Program-made: the position numbers and the translations under genes
Shown here: positions 11,672 to 23,380 of the stretch, one piece after another
Numbering within the stretch: position 1 is the stretch's first letter
How the letters are laid out: every line of letters begins with the position of its first letter
Notes under the pieces: model-generated
What the model was told of the DNA's origin: nothing
Database searches by the model: none
Seen by the model: the letters and a program-made list of their open reading frames with translations, nothing else
DNA from: Cladopsammia gracilis
Lineage: Eukaryota; Cnidaria; Anthozoa; Scleractinia; Dendrophylliidae
Assembly: GCA_022457155.1 (NCBI GenBank)
Contig: JAJGOT010000196.1
Location: 868,001 to 932,000, forward strand
DNA: 64,000 nucleotides
Direction of reading: 5' to 3'

Positions 11672-12771
11672 TGTTGAAAGATGGAACAGTACCACAATTG
11701 TTCAAACGCTACATTGATGACATCGTTGGAGCTGCCTCTTGTAGTCGTGATGATCTCGAATCGTTTATCCATTTTGTTTCCAACTTCCACCCAGCTTTGC
11801 AATTCACGTACACTATTTCCGAAACTACACTACCTTTCCTCGACATCACCTTACGCATCTCTGAAGACACGATTCAAACCATTGTTCACTACAAGGAAAC
11901 TGACACACACAGCTATCTTCACTACCAGTCATCCCATCCTCGACACTGCAAGAAAAGCATTCCCTACAGCCAACTTCTCCGCCTTCGCCGTCTTTGCTCA
12001 GAGGATGGCGATTTCATTTCTAAGTCCAGAGAAATGATCGGCTTCTTTGAAGCACGTGGGTACCCCTCTATTTCTCTGAACAACGATCTCAACAGAGTTG
12101 GCTCAATTCGTAGAAATGATGCGCTGGTCACACGCATGCGAAACAACATCCAAGACAAGATTCCCCTGGTATTGACACACCATCCCCTTAACGGTCGCAT
12201 CAAGCGGATCCTCCTGGATAACTTTGATATCTTATCCCGTGATCCCGAGACCAGGGACATCTTCCCACATCGGCCGGTCGTCTCTTCTCGACGCGACCGG
12301 AATTTGAGAGACATCCTGGTGCATTCTGATGACCACTGCCCCGCCGAACAGCCTGGTACCTTCGCTTGTCTACGTTCCCGGTGCTGTACCTGTCAATATA
12401 TCACGTCGGACATCCACCTCCGTGGCCCAAATGTTTCAATTACCATCCGTGAACATTTTACATGCCAATCAGAGAACGTGGTATATTGTATCTCCTGCCG
12501 TCGATGCTCCCGATTATACATCGGGGAAACCGGTCGCAGTCTGCGTGAACGCTTTGGCGAACACCTTCGAAGCGTTCAAAAAAACACTCCCGGTTTCCCA
12601 GTTGCCGAACATTTTAATTCTACTGGCCACTCACTGTCGGACATTGTCGTTAGGGGACTGAGGTTATGTACCGGCACCAACCTCAAAAGGAAACAAGTGG
12701 AAATGGAAACCATCTTTAAGTTGGGCACCATGCAACCGCATGGGCTCAACACGGTTTTCCATTTCCTCTGA
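11497..12771 (+). CDS. Penelope-like RT fragment with GIY-YIG endonuclease
   Basis: A 424-codon open frame of which only the part after nucleotide 11,684 belongs to the element; earlier codons read through flanking DNA. RT motif C is RYIDDIVG (YIDD at 11,710-11,721), followed by the PLE thumb (LPFLDITLRI). The C-terminal part has a CxxC pair (SRCCTCQYI) and then a GIY-YIG nuclease in the variant form VVYCISCxxC...LYIGETGRSLRERFGEHL, with the expected Tyr, Gly and Arg. The GIY-YIG enzyme cuts target DNA for reverse transcription of the element RNA. It ends at an intact stop, so the 3' half is undamaged. Confidence 0.88.
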   Translation: MLQNTKPKNSMPGFKTVSKYKGFLAHRLLYSQVPMFLLFLPTDHNICQHLFLVTRANKLLKDGTVPQLFKRYIDDIVGAASCSRDDLESFIHFVSNFHPALQFTYTISETTLPFLDITLRISEDTIQTIVHYKETDTHSYLHYQSSHPRHCKKSIPYSQLLRLRRLCSEDGDFISKSREMIGFFEARGYPSISLNNDLNRVGSIRRNDALVTRMRNNIQDKIPLVLTHHPLNGRIKRILLDNFDILSRDPETRDIFPHRPVVSSRRDRNLRDILVHSDDHCPAEQPGTFACLRSRCCTCQYITSDIHLRGPNVSITIREHFTCQSENVVYCISCRRCSRLYIGETGRSLRERFGEHLRSVQKNTPGFPVAEHFNSTGHSLSDIVVRGLRLCTGTNLKRKQVEMETIFKLGTMQPHGLNTVFHFL

Positions 12772-12963
12772 ACTGCGCGCGCTCATACACTATTTGCTTA
12801 GCGCGCGCTATTACAATTTTTCAAATAAAACAAGTCGCGTTCAAAACAACGGTCATCAACCTGATGAAGGGCCAAGCCCGAAACGTCGTTGCTAGAAATT
12901 TACTTGACACTTTCTTAAAACATTTTATTTTATTTTTCAAATATGTTTATTTCTATTTCAAAT
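11684..12963 (+). mobile_element. 5'-truncated Penelope-like retroelement
   Basis: About 1.28 kb containing the end of a Penelope-type reverse transcriptase, a GIY-YIG endonuclease and a 3' hammerhead ribozyme. It is bounded by an exact 12-bp direct repeat TGTTGAAAGATG at 11,672-11,683 and 12,964-12,975, the expected target-site duplication. The RT fingers and most of the palm are missing, so this is a dead 5'-truncated insertion. The coding frame is otherwise open to the stop near 12,771. Confidence 0.85.
12851..12896 (+). ncRNA. Hammerhead ribozyme motif of Penelope-like type
   Basis: The conserved core CTGATGA (12,861-12,867), a GGGC/GCCC stem with a 3-nt loop, and GAAAC followed at once by GTC (12,880-12,887) match a minimal type I hammerhead with almost no stem III. 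Flanking ATCAAC and GTTGCT can form stem I with one mismatch. It lies about 80 nt after the GIY-YIG stop. Hammerheads of this form are known in Penelope-like elements, where they are thought to process the element RNA. Confidence 0.85.
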
Positions 12964-12975
12964 TGTTGAAAGATG

Positions 12976-14884
12976 TGTCATTTTGGCAGTTCTGCTAATA
13001 AAGGATGCGCAATCCTAAGAGCTGGAATGGTTTGCTGTTGTCACAATAAAAACAAAATATATCTATTTTAATTATTAGTCTGAGTTTCTATTCTTCCTTT
13101 TCAAACCGTGAATATGCGCAAGCATAATTAACGGGTTATCGGTAACGGTGGCTAAACCACTTACTCGCTCGCTCATTCCATCAGTCAGCTGTAAACTAAG
13201 TGACATAATGCTTTCTTACGAATGCGTTTTGTAACGTGAATCCAGCGATAAAAATAATTAACTTGTTGTAAACGAATATATTTTTCAACCGAGACACACG
13301 TTTTGATGCATTAATTTACCTTGATGTTCCTCGATGGTCAAGTGGTTTAGAGTCGGGAATTGCAATCGGGAGGCCCGAGTTCAAGTCACATTCAGGACCC
13401 TTCTTTTTTCTTTCTTTGGACTGGACATCATGAAAGTGATGTAGTTGTTGTTTTTTTGTGTTCGTCAAAAATCCTTATGTTTTAATTTTAAAAAAATATC
13501 GAACCGTGTGAGTGTGAAAACATAAGTTTACCGGAATATTACGTTATGCGTTAGCATTTCTTATTCACAAGTTGGCTCTTAGCATAGTCGCTACACAATT
13601 AATTATACTAACATTGACCAAATTAAATCTTTGAAAATGGAATTAAGTGTCAATCTTTTCCAGTCATAGAGTGTAAGGGAATTTAATCTTGATTGCCATT
13701 TTCAATGCTCACGGTTGGATTTTGTTTCACCTGCCAATCAAAGCAACTCTGCTCACAGGGCAGAAGAGAAAATGTTTCAAAGAATAATAAGATACATGTA
13801 CAATTGCATCGGCTGTGGCAGTGCAAGTAAAACTTCCTTATTTGTCATTTTTTTTCATGCTTTGAGCTGTTTTATCGAACAGCATTATATCTAGCAGAGC
13901 TCACTTTTTATTTAATGATAACACATTTTGACCCTAAATTACTGCTCAATATTATTCACTAATCCAATTGGTCTTACGAAATGCTTCTCCCGAGTTCCAA
14001 AATTAACATTCAATGTTTTATCTGTGAAATATTGCTTGATCATCGGTTTAGCACTTAAGGAAGCTGGTAGCTTAACATGGTTTTATTTGTCAAAAGGATG
14101 CTCACGCGTGTGAATTAAAGGTTGAGGGTACCACTTTACAGTATGATTGAATAAAATCCTAATGTGATTTGAGTGTGCCACTATACAGTATGATTGAATA
14201 AAATCCTAAAGTGATTTCTATCAGTATCTCTGGGTTACACCGTACTGTTGAGGACGCCACTTTACGGTGGCTTCTTTTCAGGCTTCTGGCATCCAAACAT
14301 TTTCTTGAGCTTTGAGCAGTAGAATTTACATGCACACCATGGTATTGGTTTGAAGAGACTGTTCAGTATTACACTAATAGTTAAGGTCTTAATCATCAAC
14401 AAACAAGACTAGGTGGGTTCTCAGGAAAACCCACCAAGTTTAAACTTCTTTTATTTGTTCTGACACAGTGATCTTTACCAAACGAAATACTATAATATAG
14501 AGCAGTTTTCAATTGAGTGTTGTAAAACCACTGACACCAAACCACTCAAACCACCAACCACCAAAGCAATCAGAACTTGAAGCAAATACATGTGGCTAGT
14601 GCCAAGTCAAGAGTGGAAAAACGTGTGCAAAAAAGTTGCAACTGGTTTTACTTCTGATCGGTTAAAAAAGTGGCTTAAGATTTCAGAGCCAATTACAAAG
14701 TGTGTCAATGCAAAATCAATTTATTTCAAAATTACTTTCGACATACAATTAAACACAATGTGGGTACACCCTTTTATTTCTTTCACCATTCTTTTCTAAT
14801 TTGCAAGCATGGCCATCTACATAAAGGTTTGGGTTATGCATTTTGTTTTCAGACTGATTTCACTAACATTGGCAGTGGGCTGAC
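12976..14884. other. Non-coding stretch with a tRNA-like relic
   Basis: No gene is supportable. It contains a tRNA-like sequence (separate entry) and an imperfect tandem duplication at about 14,137-14,215 (repeated ACAGTATGATTGAATAAAAT). The start resembles 11,280-11,345, consistent with the Penelope-like element having inserted into a member of a small repeat family. Confidence 0.5.
13324..13400 (+). pseudogene. tRNA-like relic with Pol III A and B boxes
   Basis: TGGTCAAGTGG (13,333-13,343) fits an A box and GAGTTCAAGTC (about 13,377-13,387) a B box at tRNA-like spacing. The possible acceptor strands TCCTCGA and TTCAGGA pair with one mismatch. The T-arm does not close, so I do not call a functional tRNA. 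It is either a degenerate tRNA or the head of an old SINE. Confidence 0.4.
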
Positions 14885-14888
14885 TTAA

Positions 14889-15260
14889 AGGAGCTATGTG
14901 ATGGTGATTTTGAGGTTTTGGGGTCAAAACTGCCCAAATTAAAACTAAGTACCTTTGTTGTACACAGAATGCTTACAGAACACTAAGAGGAAGATATCAA
15001 GTGAATTTTCGAAGAGAAAATTGACCATAATTAATATATGTCAAGACAGAAGTGATAAACTTGGAAAAATTTGCCCAAGTTTTTCTAGATGCTATCCATT
15101 TCCATCCTGGCCATTTGCAGGCCAAGACACTAATTTTTACTCTTACAGCACAGGTAGAAATTTTTTTTAACAAAACTGGATCCTTTTTTTAGGATTTTCA
15201 CTGATATATAGATGTATTTTGGCTTTTTAAAGTATACTAAAAATGGCGACAAAGCCCCTT
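14889..15260. mobile_element. TTAA-flanked MITE (372 bp)
   Basis: Imperfect terminal inverted repeats (AGGAGCTATGTG at left; AGGGGCTTTGTCGCC read inward from the right) are flanked on both sides by TTAA (14,885-14,888 and 15,261-15,264). It has no coding capacity. TTAA duplication is typical of piggyBac-type transposition, so it may be a non-autonomous derivative of such an element; that assignment is inference. Confidence 0.55.
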
Positions 15261-15434
15261 TAAATACATAGGGTTTCTAACCACAGCCTTCTCACTAATT
15301 TATTACTCATGGGTGATAATTATTTTTGTTTTGGCTTTTGACCAACTGATTTCAAGACACTGACATTTTTATTAACCCTTTCTGCCTGAGAACCACTATA
15401 GTGGGCCCCTGATTAATAACTTGGTCAATATTAA

Positions 15435-15833
15435 AGGGATAGTTTCATGGTTCAGCGCATGTGCACAGATTAAAATGCTTTATTCGCTATCTTACCAATT
15501 TGATCAGTTAAAAAACCACTCATATTAACTTCAAAAGTCACATATTATATCTTAGTCCAAACAAAACAAAGGATGACCAAAATTCACAGAAAATTACAAC
15601 GGATCGCGCCGACAGTCAGCACTGAATTAAACCTTTGACCCGTAGGATTTATTCTACGCTCTGGTGGCTTTCATGGCGCACATGGCTGTGTATAATCATC
15701 CATTCAATCAGCTAACTGACTGTGACATTTTCATGGGCAAATTTCCTGCCAGAGTTATCTACTCGCTTCCAATTGGCCTAAACAATGTGTTACGTCATAG
15801 CTTGCACATGCGCCGAACCGTGAAACCCTCCCT
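15435..15833. mobile_element. TTAA-flanked MITE (399 bp)
   Basis: The left terminus AGGGATAGTTTCATGGTTC and the inverted right terminus AGGGAGGGTTTCACGGTTC agree over about 30 bp with four differences. TTAA lies directly outside both ends (15,431-15,434 and 15,834-15,837). It is non-coding. The shared TTAA target and AGG start suggest the same transposase source as the MITE just upstream. Confidence 0.75.
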
Positions 15834-15974
15834 TTAAGGTCTTAATTTTATTTCAATGAAATTTTGACATCAAACTCATGAGAACCCTCAAGCCTTAGAT
15901 ACTCGATCTTCGGTCAACTAAACCGGCCAATTATGCAATATAAAACAATGGATGTGTTGATAGCTCATGCAATA

Positions 15975-16712
15975 TGATTCACTATAGGCCTTAGCAAATG
16001 CGTGTTACATTTTGATGCATGATTAGTACTTCTATGTTACATCGAGCTGTATGAGGCGTGCCACCCGCCAGTTCAGATGGACAATAATAATTAAGTGCAA
16101 GCTGGCTGCATGATCAGTACTTTTATATGTTACATCGAACTGTATGAGGCGTGCCACCCGCCACTTCATATGGACAGTAATATTAAGTGCATGCTGGCTG
16201 CATGTTTAGTACTTTTATGTAACATTGAACTTAGCAAATGCGTGTTACATTTTGATGCATGATTAGTACTTTTATGTTACATCGAACTGTATGAGGCGTG
16301 CCACCCGCCAGTTCAGATGGACAGTAATATTAAGTGCATGCTGGCTGCATGATTAGTACTTTTATATTACATCGAACTGTATGAGGCGTGCCACCCGCCA
16401 GTTCAGATGGACAGTAATATTAAGTGCATGCTGGCTGCATGATTAGTACTTTTATGTTACATTGAACTGTATGAGGCGTGCCACCTGCCAGTTCATATGG
16501 ACAGTAAAATTAAGTGCATGCTGGCTGCATGATTAGTACTTTTATGTTACATTGAACTGTATGAGGCTTGCCACCCGCCAGTTCAAATGGACAGTAATAT
16601 TAAGTGCAAGCTGGCTGCATGATTAGTACTTTTATGTTAGGTCGAACTGTATGAGGCGTGCCACCCGCCAGTTCAGATGGACAATAATATTAAGTGCAAC
16701 TAGCTGGCAGGA
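15975..16712. repeat. Minisatellite, about eight 90-bp units
   Basis: Tandem units of about 90 bp, each with GATTAGTACTTTTATGTTAC, a middle ATGAGGCGTGCCACCCGCC and a TAAGTGCATGCTGGCTGC end. GATTAGTACT recurs at 16,261, 16,351, 16,441, 16,531 and 16,621, exactly 90 bp apart. The first three units are less regular and include a second motif GCAAATGCGTGTTACATTTT. There is no coding potential. Confidence 0.9.
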
Positions 16713-18893
16713 GAAAACAGTTTAAAGTTCCCTTAAGTTTCATGTTTAAAGTAAACTGACCATTTAAGTCTCATCACAAATTTTCAGGTCAGTAATAGCC
16801 CCCTTTAAAGGGTGATTTTTTTTAGTACACTAACAGCTATGACCATTTTCCCAAGCAGCAACTGTACATATCACAGAAGTCAGTGATTCCTTAACTCTTG
16901 TTGTTGTTGGTTTATTTGCAGGATTGGCATCCAAGCACTTTTGAGCATTGGCATAATTTAGTAAAAGTGGAATTTATTGCTTTATATGTTGCTGTTGTAG
17001 TTCAATTTTATCTTAAATATTATTGGTTTAACATATCTACTCGATACAAGATTTTGCCAAGGGAATCAACATCACTGGCTTTGCTTCAGATGGCACTATT
17101 CAGTACTTTGGCAACAATGTGAGCCACCATCAATGGTTAACAGTGCACTTCTTTGCTGGAGGAAATAAAGAAACAGTAAAAATAAAAATAGAAATTTCCC
17201 CTCTGTGTTTAGAACTTGTATATTGGTATGGGGTCATTTTTTTTAGGTGTAGCATTTGGAAATTTTTGTCAAATAATGGGTATGTTGTGCCTTCCGGTCT
17301 AAAAATGTGTATAGATTTTCCCATTTCGTTTTAAAAATAAGGAATAAATGAAATGACAACCCCCGGACTAATCCCCTCGTGATGAACACTGCAAGATCAT
17401 GTTAGCCATGTTTATGTTCAGCGTGGAATTAATAATGTCGCCTTCCAGCCAATTTCTCTTCTTCGATACCTAACTTCTTCTATTTTTACTCTAAGAGAGT
17501 CGTACCTTGGTCCTTGGTTCTGTCCAGGGTCCTTCTTTTATTATGCTGTTCGGCTAATTCCTTCCATTTGCCAAAATAAATACGCCACCAATTTTGTTTT
17601 CCAATTTCGCTGGTCTCCCGTTCATTTGTAGCCCTCAACAACCGTTTCCTTTTGTTTGTTTTTCGTGTCGCATTAGGTCGATTCTACGTATTTCTTCGAT
17701 TGGATTTTCAGGAAAGTATCGTTGTATGGTCACTCTTTCGAAGCGCGCGCTTTCCTCTCAATTCCCGCTTAATATAAAGCTCTACTATACTGCGATCGCC
17801 ACTCGGTCCCCCGCGGCTTACGTGTGTGCCCGCGATTCCATACTCCGAAATAACAAATTCGAATGGGCAGCGGCTTATCGCAAAACAATGATAAAAAATT
17901 AACTGGATCAACAAAGGACGGTAATAAGATTATAAGCTTATTTGGACTCCAAAAATAACGCAAGTTTTGATGTACATTACATGTACAGTGATGACAAACA
18001 CGAGTAACGACTTCTATCTACGTGTAATAAAAACGAGCACTTTGTATATAATCTGCCGAAATGTGAAGCCCACCAGGACATGGAATGAACAAATTGCCTT
18101 GCAATTTGGGATATCAAACACCAGGAAGAGTGAATAACGTTATCAACTGAATAGCACAAATGGTTCCACTGAATAGTGACTTTTTTCAATGTATAGCGTT
18201 ATCCAGCTGTAGCCTGAGGCTAGACTAGCTCCGGAAATATGTATATCGATCGCACCCGACGATAAAGTATGTTTAAAATATTGTCTCGTACAGCTGTAAA
18301 TCGATTTTCTTTGTTAACGAAAATCTGAAAACCTGGCCGAAATTAAGTTGTTCTGAGCACGCCCACGATCTTTTAATATCTTTGGCCGGGCAAGAAATTG
18401 ATACCGTGCCTGCATGTTTCGGGACGACCAGATATGAGGAAAGGGGAATGCCACGAACAATTTGTTTTCATTCAGACCGCAATCTGTGTGCCTCGCGCTC
18501 GTTGCCCGCGCTGCTCACTGAGCTGTGCTCACTCGCGCACCACAAAAGCGCGCAGAAGCGCCGTCGCTGAATTCTGTTTATATAAATAATTATCCTTTCT
18601 GATTATCGAATTATCGTCCCGAATTGAAATATTTGTCATATTTTTATAGTCGCGTCGTTTTCGTATCCCGCAGATGTGGCCTGCTTTTGCAGGGTATTTG
18701 TGATTCAAATTTCACAAAAACTGTCAAGTGATGAAGTGTGACTGATATATAACATTAGTTTGTTATCGCTCCTGGAGAATCATATTGCATATTCCATCAA
18801 CACATTCTATTGTTTTATATTTTACCGGGCATTTAACTCGGTCATTTGAAATGACCGAACACTCGGTAACTAACGCCTGCGGGTTCTCATGTC
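16713..18893. other. Non-coding stretch
   Basis: I see no gene. Open frames of 60-100 codons lack motifs and overlap one another on both strands. The stretch ends near 18,890 at the start of repeat block B. Confidence 0.45.
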
Positions 18894-19041
18894 ACGAGTG
18901 AACAAGTTGAAATTTCATTGTTCTGTACTCGACATTTCATTGGCTAAAGTAAAAAAATGTTGGAATCTATTGTTCTCGTTCTGTTTTGTTATTGGTTAAC
19001 TTTGTCTGGGTGACCCCGGTGACAGTAGCCGCACTGTAAAA

Positions 19042-19345
19042 TGATACACCAAATTGAAGAAACGTTGTCGGGTGAAAAGCATAAATCATGAACGATGCGA
19101 CCCAAAGGTTTACTGGGAAGTTAGAAAATTTAATCTTTGTCTGTGACAGAATACACATTATATTAACACAGGATGCATAAATCATGCTCTTAAATGTCTC
19201 AAACAAAGAAAACATCTTGATTATCAAGAAATAGAATGTTACTACAGCTGTAGCGTGCCAATGCTGCCTACCCAGAATCCCATTCGGTTTCATCATTCAT
19301 GGTTTATGCTTTTCATGGGTCAACGTTTCTTCAATTTGGTGTATA
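19042..19345. mobile_element. MITE with roughly 48-bp terminal inverted repeats
   Basis: The left end ATACACCAAATTGAAGAAAC and its inverse at the right end (GTTTCTTCAATTTGGTGTAT) extend to about 48 bp, including GTGAAAAGCATAAATCATGAA against its inverse. Block A contains the same neighbourhood in inverse orientation without this insert (near 8165 and 22,023), which works as an empty site. The second copy lies at about 23,529-23,850 in block B2. It is non-coding; the minus-strand 109-codon frame crossing it is a by-product. Confidence 0.65.
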
Positions 19346-20100
19346 CAACTTGACATCTTGTATTTTTTTTTTGTGGAAATGAAAGTTACTGTGCACCTCT
19401 CAGATGAAATCCAAATATTAAAGGAAAACCGAGCACATACTCAGCATCACATTCAAGTTTAGTTGCAAACAACCTACAGTACACTCACGAATCCACATGT
19501 ATCATGTAAGAAGGAACATTTGCATTGTCAAATCAAAATATTTGAATTTGTAATGCAATAATGTAGGGCACATTCAATTCACCATTTTCCAGAATAAGTG
19601 TAAACAGAAAAGTCTCTGAGAATTGGTTGTTCAGGCACACTTGCTTTGCAAATCTGTTAAAACATGTTTATGATATGACAGTAGCAGAAGTTAAGTGTTC
19701 TTATGGCTCCCAAATCTCGAAGAATGTGATTTTTTTGTGACCATTCTGCATATTCCTACTCCGGAATCAGACAATCGGACGTACCCTTATTCTCGTGAGT
19801 CAGCCCTGTTATACATCCTGTACCTGCTGGGCCTTTTTCCCCCTTCATTTGCACATACTTTTCTGCAGAAAAACAATAATAGAATGTACTTATTACTCAA
19901 AGTTAATTGAAAAAAAAAGAATGCACAATAACAAACAATATTGCGGGTTACATGTATTTTTAACCTGGTACACAACACTGACACTAGGCCACTCAAAGTA
20001 GTTTTGCCTCAAACTATACCGACAGTTCTATGCTACTTGCTTTTGAAAGGTAATGTCAGTACTTCAAACTTTTGAGTGGCTGCTAAGCACAACAAACAAG

Positions 20101-20232
20101 ATGGCGCACAAAAGAAACGTTTTGGCGGCAAGTTTAATTTTTTTATCATTCGTTCTGCAAGCGGCTGCTTTTCAGTGTCTGGGGCTATTATTTTGCACTC
20201 TACCAATGCATTCTGTTCAGCAGATATCACTG
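20101..20232 (+). CDS. Candidate first exon encoding a signal peptide-like leader
   Basis: An ATG in good context (AACAAGATGG) opens about 44 codons. These encode a short charged start (MAHKRN), a hydrophobic core (LIFLSFVLQAAA) and a Cys-containing tail, and end at an excellent 5' splice site (CACTG/GTAAGT). The same exon, with frame and donor intact but several codon changes, is present in block B copy 2 at 24,762-24,893. It may be an exon of the repeat's own gene or a captured host exon. I found no matching downstream exon, so the product is unknown. Confidence 0.35.
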
Positions 20233-21284
20233 GTAAGTGATAACAATGAAACAATTCCCCAGGATGGTAATTTTATACCACCATTTTTTCGCTGCCTTCT
20301 CACCTCAGCTAGCCGGGTAACCCGGCACGAACTGTTTACATGGCAAAAAGATAGCCCTCCTAGAAGGGTGCCTCGGGAAGTTTGGTTACCCTTTCTAACA
20401 TGTACACGCTTCAATGAATTTTCTAAAGAAACATGACAAGTTGGCTCTCCCAGGGTAGCTCAGTTAACCAGGGCACCCTCCCTCCATGTAAACATGCCCT
20501 AAGTTTCTAGGCACTTACATGTATTCCAATTTAGAAGCTCAAGAATTAGGTTGCTTACCCTTACCAAACCAAACACTATTTTAAAACTGTTTTTAATGTA
20601 TTTTGAAAAACTATTTTTAATATATTTTTGAAAAATATATGAAAAATATATATTTGAATCATGTTTTTTAAGTAGTTTTTGACTTATTTTAACGATGTTT
20701 AAACCTGTTTAAAACGATATTGAAATATATTTTTAAAACCTTTTCAGAGTGTAGTTTCGATGAATTCAGATCCGCATATACGTTTTAAAATATATTTCAA
20801 ATACGTTTCAACACCTTAAAAAATAGTTTTAAAAACAGTTCACAAATCTTTTAAAAATACATTATAAATTCTCCAACTATTTGCAAACTGTTTGGAAGGC
20901 TATTTTGAATGTATTTATATTCAAAATACGTTTAAAATTCGTGCTTTAAATGTAGTTTTTAAGTAGTTTTTGACTTATTTTAACGATGTTTAAACCTGTT
21001 TAAAACGATATTGAAACGTATTTGAAATAGTGGAAAATTAGCATCAAAACAGTTTACAAATTTTTAAAAAACAATTCTTAAACGATTTGCAAACTGTTTG
21101 GGAAGCTATTTTGAATGTATTTGTATTCAAAATACATTGAAAATTCGTGCTTGAAATATAGTTTTTAAGTAGTTTTTGACTTATTTTAACGATGTTTAAA
21201 CCTGTTTAAAACACTATTGTGACGTATTTTGAAAGGCCTCTATATTTCGTGAATGGAGAAAATGGGTGATGTTTCAAAATATAT

Positions 21285-23380
21285 TATAAACAGTATTTGA
21301 ATCGGGTTTAAGAGCCTTTCAAACTAATGAAAATACACTGAACATAGATTTTAAAAGATTTTAAAAACAACATGGAGTAGCATTTGCAATAAATGGTTTA
21401 TTCATAATTATGTCTGTCAAAATACAATAAAAATATATTTGAAATACTTTCTAAATTCCTTACAAATAATTTTAAAACATGGTTCAAACCCTATAATAAT
21501 ATATAAATTTAGTATAATTATAATGAAACAGTGGATAGCATTGTTGGCGTGCTCTGATTGGCTACTGAAACTCGGAATAGCAAGTGCTATTCACCTCCCA
21601 GCAACTACCCACCAACACCCACCTCCACTTAGGTGAATAGTTGTTAAATACAATTCGAATTTACTAATTCTTTCTTAATATAAAAAATTCAATAAAACAG
21701 ATGACAACTGTATGCATGTAATTTGCTGACCCCAAAAAGGGTCAAAATTTGAGTATTTTAAAGTCAAAATCTAAGTATAAAATAATATTTTGGACCTCTG
21801 AAAATTAACATACTGATAATTTATATCAACATGAAAACCAAATCCGTGAACTTATTACTGGTCTAAACTCTTGATTATGCAATTATTCACAATCATGATT
21901 TGATTCACGAATCCCATTCCTTGATTCTACATTTCGATTTTTGTTCAATACAAAAATTACGATGCTTGAAGATATTTTTTTGGCACCTTGATAAATATGC
22001 TTTGTGTTTAAGCAGTCAAGTATTACAGTGCGGCTACTGTTACCGGGGTCACCCAGACAAAGTTAACCAATCACAAAACAGAACGAGAACAATAGATTCC
22101 AACATTTTTTACTTTAGCCAATGAAATGTCGAGTACAGAACAATGAAATTTCAACTTGTTCGTTCGTCATCAAAACAGATCAATACAAGTTTTGGCTGTA
22201 CAGCGTTGGATTTTCAATTAACTTCGATTCCATCCCTTTTGAGCTTGACTTGTTTTAACAGCGGGATTTGGAAGGTTAATGTCGGCATTCGAGTGAAACA
22301 GAAACTTCAAACTGTGTGCAAATATGGAATGCGACGGCTGTACTGTATGTCCACACAAATAAAAGTGCTGGTGGTGGATTTAAAATAATTTGTTTAATAG
22401 CTCATAACAGATTCAAGTTTTCTCTACGGCGTCAACGGCGGGGTTGGAAAATAAATACACTTGACGACAGCAAAAGAAGATATTCTTAACTGCATAAGTA
22501 CAAGTGAAAGCGACGGCCATAGTTCAGGCAAATTAAAAAGTGACCTACGGATTTCACTAACAACGAAAACACGGCTTGTTCACAGTCGTGGTTAATTAAG
22601 TTTTATGCGCTTTGAGTTCCACACGTTAGGTTCCGGCAGTCAGATTAAGCTGAAATAAAATAAAGTAAAAGAGAAATTCAAAAGTGCATAAAAAGAGTAT
22701 CGTCTTATAGAAACGGCGCATTCTTCAACATATATTTCACTGCCGGAAAATCCATCTATATTACAGCGGTTCGCCAGTTGAGTTATTATAATTTTCCAGA
22801 CGATTCAAAACAGTAAATCCAACTCCCTTGCATGAATTCCTGACAAAAAAACTCAACCATCAGACTAGAATATTTTTTTCAGAGTTCCAGGTTTGGTAAA
22901 TAATTATTTCTATTTTTTTGGCACATACAAATATAGACTTGTAATACTTTCACCAAAATGATTTCTTCAAAACCGTCACGACCACCTTGGGAGATTAAAG
23001 AAACCCATCTAGTGCTCAAACTGCAAAGAAAATCTGCAATGGAAAAAATTCTGACAACAATTCAATAAAAAAGAATTGAAATGAAGGAGCCGCTCTTTTT
23101 CAAATGGTTAGAAAATAAATGCTTATATATGCTATGCTGGCAGTGTACCTTGTAAGATTTGCAAACAGCCGGCGGTGGAGTTGTTATTTTTTTCCGAGAA
23201 TTCAAATCCGCCACGCAATTTGCCCAAACATACGGCTGTCGCGTTTACTGCTTTCATAGAGTTTGAAATCAGTTCTCGCTCACTTGCATGACACGTGACA
23301 TTCATTCATGTATTATGTGAAACTACTCAAATTTTTAAATCGAAAAGTCAACGCTAGCTAAAGCTTTATTCAACAAAAGC
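21285..23380. repeat. Repeat block A, copy 2
   Basis: Second copy of the block at 7,419-9,630, about 95 percent alike by eye. It has only one copy of the 136-bp unit that is duplicated in copy 1. Bases 22,024-22,161 form a 140-bp inverted repeat with 23,388-23,528. It is non-coding. Confidence 0.8.

Larger units (their letters stand above)
18894..20557. repeat. Repeat block B, copy 1
   Basis: About 1.66 kb also found at 23,386-25,216. The first 140 bp are the inverse of part of block A. Inside it are a MITE-like palindromic insert (19,042-19,345), a conserved signal-peptide-like exon (20,101-20,232) and an imperfect foldback around CCGGGTAACCCGG (about 20,316). The block ends abruptly at the CCCTTACC terminus of the 9.9 kb element, after GAATTAGGTTGCTTA. 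Confidence 0.8.

Noticed and set aside
18967..19296. 109-codon minus-strand frame shared with 23,456-23,785
   Set aside because: It spans a MITE-like palindromic insert and the block B head; conservation comes from repeat duplication and no domain is visible.
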